This document shows, in pieces, positions 1 to 8,999 of a stretch of 64,000 nucleotides of DNA. Source of the DNA: Isoetes taiwanensis (lineage: Eukaryota; Streptophyta; Lycopodiopsida; Isoetales; Isoetaceae). How positions within the stretch are numbered: position 1 is the first letter of the stretch; every line of letters starts with the position of its first letter. The stretch covers positions 928,001-992,000 of the forward strand of contig JAJEKV010000113.1 in assembly GCA_021234155.1 (NCBI GenBank), given 5' to 3'. The notes under the pieces were generated by a model. That model was not told the DNA's origin. It worked only from the letters and a program-made list of their open reading frames with translations, and made no database searches. Made by a program: the position numbers and the translations under genes.

Positions 1-334
1 GAACCAGGATCCTTCACGCCAACCCCGCAAGCTCCAATTTTTCTTCTCTTCTTCTTTTCCTCCGCGTTTTTTCTTCAACATTTCTTGTTCCTTGGTTCTT
101 CTTCGTTTTCTCCTGTCTAAAATGCGGTTTTGTTACAGTTACCTCATTGACATCCATATCCACAATGGATTGGAGCTACAGTGGGAGGGGGAGCCAAAGA
201 AACGGGGTGACGAGCAAAGAACGTGAAGGGGCCAAAGAATAGGAATTTGAATTTGAATTTTAGTTTTTGAAATTAGAATTTCCCCACAAATTGGGACTCT
301 ATTCTTAAATACTGCTAAATGAGCTGTGCCATAA

Positions 335-876
335 TTATACTTTCATACTACAAAAGTGGTGGATGCAACGCCACATTTTGGGGACAGGGGACAGCCGAAT
401 TGGAACACCCGAAGTGCTTTTACCCCACCACCTAAGCACACTTTGGCTGGCCCGAGCTTTGCTAGATGTCTTTTTGTATCCCGCCGAGCTTAACGCAGAA
501 CCCCATGTAATCCTCGCGATCGAGAGAACCTTTTCTACCGCGGCAATACCTTCCATCCTATCTTTTTGTTTCTCATGTTCCAAATAAAACAACAACTAGC
601 ATGTATCATTTTCTCAATAATGCGTACCATTGCATGTAAAGTACATGCATGAACCCTTTCTAGAGGAATCGGAATAATCAGATCCATTTTTGGACCTTCC
701 TTGTCTCGACTAGGTGGCAGATTTTGGTTGCATGTTAAAGTACTAATACTTTGTCCTGTCCTCTTCTTCAAAGTATATGAACAATATATGCAGTTCCTTG
801 AGGTTTGTGCTGGTGTGGAAGATACATTATACAAAGCTTTTTCGGTCTTCAAGTCTGCAGCAAGATGGAACCTCAC
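335..876 (-). pseudogene. C-terminal part of an unrecognised gene, frameshifted
   Basis: The minus strand has a reading frame from about 876 to 535 with a CxxC pair (RNCIYCSYTL), then DLIIPIPLERVHACTLHAM and an amphipathic RIIEKM stretch. The reading shifts frame near 590 and continues to 335 (MEGIAAVEKVLSIARITW). I do not recognise the family. It reads in the same direction as the fragments at 1146-2186 and 5671-6204 and is probably their C-terminal continuation. Removing the element at 903-1145 with one copy of its flanking repeat brings the two parts together but leaves a one-base frame offset. With the internal frameshift, this suggests a decayed copy. The grouping is inference. Confidence 0.4.
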
Positions 877-902
877 CTTGAATAATCCGCGGGCCTTCCA
901 CC

Positions 903-1145
903 CCGGGGATTCATAGTGTAGGCCGTATATACCATGTGAGTGGACGATAAGGGGTTTTTTTTAACCTAAAGCGTACGAATACGTACGGGAAGGGGTTCTT
1001 TAGACCTTAAAAAATCCAATCTCTAGTGATGTATTTCATACGGAAAGGGGTTTTTTAGACCTTAAAAAAAGCGTATACGAAGGGGTTTTTTATGACCCCT
1101 TCCTCGCACATGGCATATCCCTTATACACTAAGTGGTATCCCCGG
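903..1145. mobile_element. 243 bp TIR element (MITE) in the unknown gene
   Basis: The outermost bases are CCGGGGAT at the left and ATCCCCGG at the right. Similarity continues inward for about 45 bases (TAGTGTA, CCATGTG and AAGGGG blocks pair between the ends). It is flanked by the direct repeat GCCTTCCACC at 893-902 and 1146-1155; counting the shared GG, the match is 12 bases. A 9-12 bp duplication is more like a Mutator-type element than hAT or Tourist. Internally, an AAGGGGTT..TTTAGACCTTAAAAAA unit occurs twice (about 988 and 1043). It encodes nothing. Confidence 0.75.
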
Positions 1146-2186
1146 GCCTTCCACCTCCAATCTTTGCCCAGCTTCATAAAGACTAATTAATCTTGGGATG
1201 TCGGTCAAGTTCATAACCCATTTTAAGACCTCATAGTTTTCTTTTCTCACCCGAAACATGCCCAGCCACCATGTGTGCTCCTCTGATTGTACTGAGAACC
1301 ATTCTACATCTCTTTCTGGCTTAGGTAATTGACCTCTTTCTGCATAGTCAGGAGAGAGCGCATAATTCATAAAAACTAAAGAAACCCTCTCATACTTTTT
1401 TTGACTTGTCAATTCCATCTCGTCAAGTTTAATACAAATGTCCAGAGTTTCTTCTACATTGGCTTGGTAGACATTGTAATAAACAATCATGAACTTCAAC
1501 AAAGCCTCGAGATCAAACCAAACATTATTCCTTTCATTCAAGCCAATGATATCACATGCACTATCTTTCTTACCTTTCAAATTCGGAGTATGACCAGCCT
1601 CAATAGAGTACATCTTTCCAAAGTTCTCCTCCATCGTAAGGTTCCTTCTCTTTCGAATAGACTCAATCACATAAGGACGTGGAATGACAACCTTCTTAGT
1701 TCCCAATGATCTAATGGCCTCATGAAAAGTTTTGAATAAACTTCTATACCCTTCTCTGCTAATGCCAATTGTATCACATGCTGCTTGCACATCTTCTTCA
1801 TTTATTTTGTCACTAATCTCTTTCATAGCCATCTCTAATACACCAATTCGAAGGCCAACATTCATTGGATCACTCAACAATGACAAGATTTCAGCTTTCG
1901 ATGCAATGGATTTAACAATATTACCAACATTCTTTCGCACAAACTTTTTATCCTTCTTTGAGTTGAGGGCCTGCTTGATTGCGAGGATTCTCTTCCGAGC
2001 AGCTCCACAAGTAGGCTTGAGTTCTTCAATCGGCTTGCTCTTTCTTATCCTTTCTCTATATCCTTGTGGTGTCTTTTTCAAACGGTTTAGCCTACTCTGC
2101 AGTGTCTTGGCATTTCTTTCTGCTGCATTGAATTTGCTTCTCATGCATTTAAGTTGGCTATCCATTTGCAGGAGAGTTGTCTCCAT
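1146..2186 (-). pseudogene. Central part of the unrecognised gene (coiled coil plus conserved-looking region)
   Basis: An open minus-strand frame of about 347 codons starts at the ATG at 2186 (METTLLQMDSQLKC). The open frame runs a little further upstream, but those codons are antisense to the LINE's endonuclease start. The first 60 residues are heptad-like and basic, then come KRILAIKQAL, EILSLLSDPMNVGLRIGVLE, PRPYVIESIRKRRN and, near the end, EEHTWWLGMFRVRKENYEVL. The frame ends at the element at 903-1145. I do not recognise the product and it has no catalytic motif I can name. The absence of stops over 1 kb and the normal composition argue for real coding descent. The upstream part lies beyond the LINE, at 5671-6204. 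Confidence 0.5.
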
Positions 2187-2210
2187 TGTGCCCCTGCCAA
2201 CAAATAGGAA

Positions 2211-2780
2211 TTGTGCCTCCACATGGTCTCCTGGAATTGTCGGAGCTTCCCATGGCAGAAGGGAGATAGTCTCAACTCAGTTGCCGCAGACATGGATCTC
2301 ATCTTCCTCATGGAAACATGGGAGCATGCAGGACACAGGATAACCGACTTGTCAGGATACCAGCACTACTCAATCTTCAATGATTGCACAGGAAAGCGGG
2401 GGCATGGGGGGGTTGCCTGCTACTACCGAACAACCTTGGCACAATCAATCTCCTTGTTCAAGACAGACAAGCACAACCGATACCTGTGGGTGCGTGTGCA
2501 AAACTGCAGTAGCAGACCCCTCTTTGTGGCAGCCTGCTACTTTCCACATGCAGAAAGCAACTTCTATCACACCCACTCGGATGTGGATAGGCTGGATCCC
2601 TATGTCGATCTATATGATGACATACAGCAGCATAAGCAGTTGGGCAGTGTCATACTCCTTGGAGACTTCAATGCACGCACCGGGGTAGAACAACCCATGA
2701 GATTTGATCCCTTGACTGATGATATATTGCAGTTGCATCCTGCAGAAGGAGCTTGGCCACGGACATCAGATGACAATTAG
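2211..2780 (+). CDS. LINE ORF2 endonuclease domain (intact frame, copy 1)
   Basis: A 189-residue frame with the hallmarks of an apurinic-type (EEP) endonuclease. It has an N-terminal MVSWNCRSFPW with the metal-contacting Asn, DLIFLMETWEH with the catalytic Glu, GGVACYYR, and LLGDFNAR with the GDFN motif. It stops after TSDDN, just before the expected SDH segment, so the nicking domain is truncated by a stop. This domain nicks the target for target-primed reverse transcription. The upstream codons overlap the antisense end of the unknown gene. The frame is far better kept than the reverse transcriptase that follows. Confidence 0.85.
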   Translation: MCLHMVSWNCRSFPWQKGDSLNSVAADMDLIFLMETWEHAGHRITDLSGYQHYSIFNDCTGKRGHGGVACYYRTTLAQSISLFKTDKHNRYLWVRVQNCSSRPLFVAACYFPHAESNFYHTHSDVDRLDPYVDLYDDIQQHKQLGSVILLGDFNARTGVEQPMRFDPLTDDILQLHPAEGAWPRTSDDN

Positions 2781-4314
2781 GTCACGCGCTATGGTCGACA
2801 ATTGCTTTTGCTCATAAGATCTTTGACCGGTAATCTGCAATGGATCGGCGGGCAATGGCCTTCCACCCAAGAGCACTTGTAGGCGGGAAAACCAGTGGGG
2901 GCGGATCTAGTGTAGTGGACTATGTGTTGGTGCCGGCGGGGATATGCATGTCATCAAGCACTTCGGTGGGAACAACTAATAGGGATGAAGAGATCGACTG
3001 CACCACTTACCACTTTACTTGAAGTTGGTCATTTGGCAAGGTTTGTAACCCCCCGCAACAACTCCTCACATGCCTCACCGCGATCGGATTATGAACATCA
3101 GGGGGCTTATGCCCGGATGCTTATAGATGACCCGGCAGAAATTTTGCAATATCCTACACTAGAGCAAATGCATGTGCCGGCCGACCGATGTGCTTAGGGA
3201 TCTGCGCAGAGGTGTTTTGGGATAAGCCGCCACGCATGCACCTCCGTGAACACAACCTTCCCACGTAATCAATGGTTTGATGCGAGTGCAAGGAACACAA
3301 ATGTTGGTTCGGCCAAGTCACGGCTTTCGCTGCACGCCCACATGCGACAAGACATGCAGCATCTTCCTTAAAGCTAAGAAAGCGGTACATTGCGCCAAGC
3401 ATCAAAGGGAAATGTTTACCTCACGAACGTCACCCCAGGACCTTCTCGGGCGAAGGGGTTCTAGAAAGCCGCGACAACCTACGGGGAATATCCTCCCGGC
3501 GGTGGAGGCAATACTTTTAACAGCTATCGACCCTCGGGGCACATGCAAAGATTACCCTTGCAAGAAGGCCCGATCTTGGAAATCCACCATTCGGACGTGG
3601 AACAAGGCTTACAACGTCTTGCCAATGGAAAGCCCTAGACTTGGATGGTATGCGCGTAATTGCTTAAGTGGAAGGTGTCCAGCCCATAACCGGTCTTTGC
3701 CTTTGTTCAACAAGGCATTACAGAAGGCTTCCTACGCCATGTGGACCAATAGCGCAGTTGTTCCATCTATAAGGAAGGGTGACCCACAACGCCCGACCAA
3801 TTACCGAACAATCATGGTCGGTTTGGTGTTTGCAAATCGCTATTTGGGATTCTCGGCGGCGGTTAGCTTGACGGGTGAAGGCGAGGAGAAGGAAAGGGCC
3901 CTCACCAGGCGGGATTGGACCGACACTCAACCATTGACCACATCTTCCGTTGCGAATTTCGATTGAGACAGCGAGAACCGTCGGGATCTATATTGTTGCT
4001 TTGTGGATTTTGCAAAGGCGTTTGACACGTGCCTCGGGAAAAACTATGGGCAAGATTGCTTGGTGGGGTTCCCGTGAGATTTGCGGTAATGCACGATTAT
4101 CCGAGGCTATATGAAAGATGCTCGGGTCGGTTGCAGCAGACCAAGCCGACCATTTGATAGTAGTATCGGGTTCGTCGGGGATGCCCTCTCGCCAACATTG
4201 TTTGGGCTTTACATTGATCAATTGGAGAGCGGGTTTGGCGATAATGGAGGCGATGGAGCTCACCTTCTCTATCAGATCATCGGACACTTAATATATGATG
4301 ATGTGGACCTCTAG
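2781..4314 (+). pseudogene. LINE reverse-transcriptase region, heavily frameshifted (copy 1)
   Basis: Short stretches of reverse transcriptase occur in changing frames. They include RPTNYRTIMVGLVF near 3790, CFVDFAKAFDT near 4000 (the first catalytic Asp block), GDALSPTLFGLYIDQLE near 4180 and IYDDVDL near 4296. The last corresponds to YADDV with the Ala codon lost. Frameshifts are frequent between them, so no functional polymerase can be made. The same order of blocks is seen at 43-44.5 kb. Confidence 0.75.
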
Positions 4315-4500
4315 CTTACACACCGCCAGACATGCAACATCTTGATGCCCCGGACGATTCTCGCCAAGCAACCGATATGCGCATCAACCCGCCAAGACTA
4401 AGGTGGTTTTCATATCATCTTCACGTCAGCCGAGGGTCCCCTCCTTCAGTTACCAAGGCCAGAATGTGGAAGTTGCATCCACATACAAGTTCCTTCTACT

Positions 4501-4947
4501 ATGCATTGGGACACATCCATACGGCTACGAGTGATGGCAGGCTGGAAGGCACTATATGCAATGCAAAACAATAGTCATAGAGTGGAGTTGTATGATTGGG
4601 CCCATCAGTCACACCTGTTCAAGGTCTTAGTAGAGCATGTCCTTTTATACGGGGTGGAAGTATGGGGCCCAGTAGTATCACTTGCTACTTGGAATAACTT
4701 GGAACAGGTCCAGAAAGCCTTCTTAGTACGAGCACTAGGGGTGAAGTCCACAGTCCCATATCAAATTCTACTACAGGAGACAGGATTCTTGCCTCTTCAG
4801 AGGGCGGCCCTTGATCGTCACATTGTCTATTTTCAGAAGGTGGTCAATATGGACGATGTTCGTCTCCCTAAACTAGCTTATATCATGGCAATGGGGCCGC
4901 AGCCTCAAGGCCCGGCCGAGGGAAAAGAGAGCTCAATGGTTGGCTAG
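4501..4947 (+). pseudogene. LINE ORF2 C-terminal (thumb/connection) region, copy 1
   Basis: A 148-residue open frame includes LLYGVEVWGPVVSLATW, NLEQVQKAFLVRALGVKST, ILLQETGFLPLQRAALDR and HIVYFQKVV. The same block occurs at 44.8-45.0 kb and on the minus strand at 54.9-55.2 kb, so it is a family-wide C-terminal region. Comparable segments lie after the polymerase palm in many LINE proteins. The frame is open but cut off from the upstream polymerase, so this is a remnant. Confidence 0.75.
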
Positions 4948-5179
4948 ATGGAATGTGCAGAGAGCACAAGGTGCATACATGTGCAAACAGAGGCAGATCA
5001 CAGGCAATATCTTGACGCTTTGCTTCCTCGGCAAGCTTTGGGATGCCAATGCCCTTGAACATGTCAAGACAAAGACACTACCGGCCGCCACATAAATCCC
5101 ACATTGGAACGAGGCCCGCAATGCTACCTGCGTGCACCCACTTGCCCATGAAAAAGCGCGCAGACTCATTGCCTCCATT

Positions 5180-5460
5180 CAGCTGCGGGGGCACATCATC
5201 TTGAATTGAGACGGGCGGATGGATTGGTGAGCCACGCCCAGGCAGGCTCGTCAATCTTTGCCAAATGGGAGTCATTGAGGATGAATCTCATACCCTTCAA
5301 AGTTGCCCAAACATATGATCAAATCGGACGCTGGCTTATGCCGAAGTTGGTCGGGCCCGCCAACCGTTACATGTGACATTGAGCACAGCATCCGTACGGG
5401 TGCTAGGATCATACCTTCAGGAGGTTATGGACATGCGAGATCAGCTATGTCCTCGGGCAC
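5180..5460 (+). pseudogene. LINE ORF2 extreme C-terminus (EDESH/CP motif), copy 1
   Basis: The reading VIEDESHTLQSCPN near 5273 matches the GAIEDESHAL..CPAF end found at 18.5, 25.0, 27.7, 28.0, 45.5 and 54.5 kb. The Cys-rich C-terminus resembles the CCHC-like terminal motif of other LINE proteins. Several frameshifts interrupt it. The 3' UTR starts about 50 bases later. Confidence 0.6.
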
Positions 5461-5500
5461 ACACTTGACATGTATATATACATTGATGTATACTTGTACA

Positions 5501-5670
5501 GTTTGACAGCATTCTTATTACTGCCACGGTTTTTCCCTCGAAAACCCTTCGGGGCGGGGGTTTTTTAACCCGGACAGTAATAAGTTTGTTGCGCTCCTTA
5601 TGGGTCCCATAGGCCGATTGGCCTCAGTGGACGATAAAAAATCATTCTCATTCTCATTCTTATAACATAA
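5501..5670 (+). other. LINE 3' UTR hairpin, conserved block and hexamer tail (copy 1)
   Basis: The arms TTATTACTG (5515-5523) and CAGTAATAA (5575-5583) pair perfectly and extend outward with a small internal loop (ACAGCATTC against GTTTGTTGC). Inside is CCC-TTCG-GGG, a UUCG tetraloop hairpin, and A-rich and T-rich arms. The conserved GTCCCATAGGCCGATTGGCC and GTGGACGATAAA follow, then a CATTCT repeat. It is probably the site the reverse transcriptase uses to recognise its RNA, as known for eel UnaL2 and relatives; that role here is inference. Confidence 0.8.
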
Positions 5671-6204
5671 TGCATTATGCATGCTACACAAATTTGTCTC
5701 CAGAGATGCTATCTTCTCTAGCAATTGAGAATTCTGAAATTCTAGTATCTTTAATGAGTGATCATTCTTTCTTATGCTAAACTGACAACACTGTAACTGA
5801 GTGCAGATTTGGTTTATGTACTTGTGCATGTTTTCACAGTATCCTAGCAAACCTAGTTTCCCTTCACATGCAAACTTCAGTAGATCACTTACAGACTTGA
5901 ATTCTGGAGGCCTCCCAGTGATAGGATCCTTTGGATATATGCTGCCATCTGCCCATAAATCTGCATGCTTTGCACCCATGTCTCTCAACTTCTGCTTATC
6001 AATTGTGAATCCGTTTCCTCTTCTGATTCTCTTTCCTGCATGCCATGTTTCCAAATAATCAATAGAAGGAAGGTAAATTCTGATTTCTGCCATAGTCTGC
6101 ATAAAGCACTTAGAGCTACAAAATGGAGGAGAAGGATACCAGGAATTCAAATTCGAAATAGCTATGATTGCTTTAGAAATTGCCATCATGAGTAGCCGAA
6201 ACAA
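5671..6204 (-). pseudogene. N-terminal part of the unrecognised gene, cut by LINE copy 1
   Basis: The minus-strand frame begins near 6204 (MFRLLMMAISKAI), with a second candidate start near 6093 (MAEIRIYLPSIDYLETW). It includes KRIRRGNGFTIDKQKLRDM, ADLWADGSIYPKDPITGRP, FKSVSDLLKFACEGKLG and a coiled-coil stretch ending LETNLCSMHNALCYK at the LINE junction. Beyond 5670 the frame runs into antisense LINE tail, which adds an artificial NENEND tract. With 1146-2186 it would form one protein of over 500 residues with a central coiled coil. I cannot name it. Confidence 0.5.
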
Positions 6205-7358
6205 AACTTCCGACCAGGTCCGTGCTTCAGTTCGGTCTACTTCGTATTACTGACGTGAGTGCATCTCGGAGTATAGGTTCAGGATCGATGACGTGGGGGG
6301 GAACAAAAATTTGCCTGCAAGGCCGTTGGGATGGAGGGCAATCTACCCGATATCTCTCTTAGCATAATAAGACAAGGCGTGGGATATTAGGGCGGATTTG
6401 AGGTCTCAAAATGGCCCATAACTTGGATGCCAGAATTCCACGTCATGTTTCTCGCGACCAATGATGTTTGCGCATTTTTTTTCAAAGTCAGTATTAGTTG
6501 GCAAGTAGAAAGAGGAGCAGGCTTACTTGGCATCCACATGGCAAAATTTCATAGGACATGTTTGTGCATTCATTGCAACCACATTAATGGCCCGCATTTT
6601 TAGAAAATCGTATCGCGGACCAAAATAATGGCTACTTTTTCCGTCTACTGTGCACATGCCTACATGCACCAACCATCTTATCAAATTTTGGCACCAAGAT
6701 TTCCATTGTTCACATTAGCGCCGCTACGTGCATCCTCTCCGCCTTCACTCTTCATTTGGAATCCAAGTCTCCAAGAGTCTGTGTTTTTGCCCCATTTACA
6801 GAACATTCAAGGTTAAGAAGTAGGAGGTTATGTCTCCAAAGGTTCATGGGTGAGTATGTTATAGCATCGATGAGGGGCGAGCATAGAGTTAAGCGACAAC
6901 CATGCAGGCGACAAAAGGACAAGCAAACGCGTCGTTACATGCCATGTTTTTACTACCCAAATTTTCATTCTAAAGTTTTCCACTTTTCAGCTCTTCCCAT
7001 TCATCATTATTGCTCCCCGCCATTCATTCTTACAATTTAACGACCGACCAGATCTCTAATTGCATCCATCATTGCTCCTAGTACTCCTACATTGCTTCAC
7101 GTAGTTCATCACTTACAAAACAATAAAGGCATGGCCGGTGGAAGGATATCTATCCATAGGCTCATGGGTGAGAATGCTATCCTTAAAGGGTGACTATGGA
7201 GTTACATCACGAGCAACATTCATACTTAATGAATAGGTAGAACTATAGGGTTCAAAATAAATGCTATGGATAGTATATTGCAAAAAAAAAAAAGAGAAAG
7301 GAGGGGGAAGGGATTTGAAGAGGAGGATATTTGCAAATTTGCACCCTCAATAATACAT
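6205..7358. other. AT-rich spacer, nothing identified
   Basis: No coding frame with recognisable motifs and no repeat structure. There is a short purine run at 7290-7325. Confidence 0.5.
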
Positions 7359-8888
7359 GGATCACACCATGCTTAAAATGCATATGCATTTTGTAAATGT
7401 GTAGTGAGATTTGGCGTCATGTGATCCTTGCTTCTTTTTTCTTCCCTCTTCTTGATTTATATTCACCCAATTGAATCAAATATTTTTCGTTGGGCTATAT
7501 TTATCGATGTCGGGATTTGAGATTAGGGAAAAGCATTACTAGCATCGTTGTTGTCTAACATATGGACATAAGAGACATGCTTTTCCAAGATATACATTAG
7601 GGGCAATGGGCATCTAGTTTTACGTTGTAAAGTTGTGGAGCCGAGCTTGAAAGTCGTCGCATGACCTCTTTTAGTTTAATTGTGCAAGCCTCAAAGTTAT
7701 GAGAATGGTGTCCTTGCAATGAATAAATGTTTGATAAGACGTGCATCCGTGGTTGTTGAAAAAATGAGTTACAAAATATTTTCTCCATTAGAGGTGTTTT
7801 ACTAATGCCACGACACAAAAAGCTCCAAAGACATATTGTATAAAATGTCGCCAGCGGAGGCTTTGGATCAGTTAACACAAAGTGTCACATATGGAAACAT
7901 TGTTAGGTTTGATAAAATAACATAAAAATCTTATTTAATAAAGCTTTGGTTGTTGGTAAAGTGTTGGCTTATTGATTAAGTGTTTGTATTTTGGTTTGGG
8001 ACCCTCTTTAAAAAAGTTTAGTTCATAAAACATAATATAACTTGGAATGATACATATTTTATATGCAAATGGGAGACTATTGATGAGGGACTTGGTGTTA
8101 TTATCTATTGACAACAAACAAGAAAGTGGATCACACCATGCGAATTTAGTATATTCCAACCTTTTAGCTTATACAAAATTAAGCATTGGTGTGATCTTTT
8201 TGGAAAAAGATGACTTCCTATAGTAAAATTACTTTGATTATCTTTTAATAAAAGAAATATATATGTGTCTTATTTGAAGTTAAGTGTGGATATGTGACGT
8301 GCTCATTTATTGATAAAGTGTTTGTTTTTTGAAAAGGGCTAATAACTTTATGTACTACTAGAGTTGGTAAAGTATTTTAGATGCAAGTAGGAAGGGGTAC
8401 TTGTGTTCAAGTTTAATTTGACAACAAGCAAGAAAGCGTATCACACCATGCGAAATGATTGTGTTCTATTTTTTTTGCATTGTATCATTCGCTTGATGTG
8501 ATCCTTCTTAAAAAAAGATATGCTCTTTGAAAAGGACTAATAACTTTATGCACTTGGGGTGGTAAAGCATTAAATGAGAAGGGGTACTTGTGTTTAATTT
8601 TAATTTGACAACAAATAAGAAAGTGGATCATACGATGCGAATTTAGTGTGTTCCATTTTTGTTGCATATGTACTATTCGCTTGGTGTGATCCTTCTTGGA
8701 AAAGAATATGCTCTTTGAAAAGGGATAATGACTTATGTACTTAAGAATGGTAAAGCATTTTAGATACAAATAGGAATGAGTGCTTGTGTTTAATTTTAAT
8801 TTGACAACAAATAAGAAAGTGGATCACACCATGCGAATTTAGTGTGTCCCTTTTTTTTTGCATATGTATTATTCGCTTGGTGTGATCC
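7359..8888. repeat. Array of hairpin-forming GGATCACACC repeats
   Basis: Five dispersed units at 7359-7427, 8128-8196, 8438-8503, 8625-8692 and 8821-8888 each consist of GGATCACACCATGCGAAT, about 30-35 loop bases, and ATTCGCTTGGTGTGATCC. The arms are near-perfect reverse complements. The last four share flanks (GACAACAAATAAGAAAGT before; TTGAAAAGGG..TAA..TTTATG..GGTAAAGCATT after) and lie 310, 187 and 196 bases apart, so this is a higher-order repeat with a hairpin in each unit. The 7359 unit and a sixth at 10183-10250 are more diverged. No coding capacity. Confidence 0.8.
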
Positions 8889-8999
8889 ATCTTGAAAAAA
8901 AAATAGCTTTCAAGTAAAAAGAAAGAAAGAAATATCTTATTTAAAGTGTAAATGTTAGTATGTAAAGTGTTGGTTTATTAAAAAGGTGTTTGCTATTAT

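Larger units (their letters stand above)
2191..5670 (+). mobile_element. LINE copy 1, 5'-truncated, inserted in the unknown gene
   Basis: This non-LTR retrotransposon starts at the ORF1/ORF2 junction: CCAACAAATAGGAATTG at 2197 matches a site at about 42372 in the longer copy. It runs through endonuclease, reverse transcriptase and C-terminal regions into a 3' UTR with a hairpin (5501-5592). A conserved GTCCCATAGGCCGATTGGCC block, GTGGACGATAAA and a CATTCT-type hexamer tail follow. The minus-strand host gene lies on both sides. No convincing target-site duplication was found; TTGTCTCCA occurs near both ends (about 2177 and 5696) but not at the junctions. The clade is unassigned; the C-terminus differs from the L1 at 12.5 kb. 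Confidence 0.85.

Noticed and set aside
903-1145. Exact frame restoration on removing the MITE
   Set aside because: With one repeat copy left, the frames differ by one base, so the claim does not hold without another indel.
1732-2343. 203-residue plus-strand frame
   Set aside because: Antisense shadow of the 1146-2186 coding fragment running into the LINE.
2177-5705. TTGTCTCCA as target-site duplication of LINE copy 1
   Set aside because: The words lie about 6 and 25 bases away from the junctions; probably coincidence in coiled-coil coding sequence.
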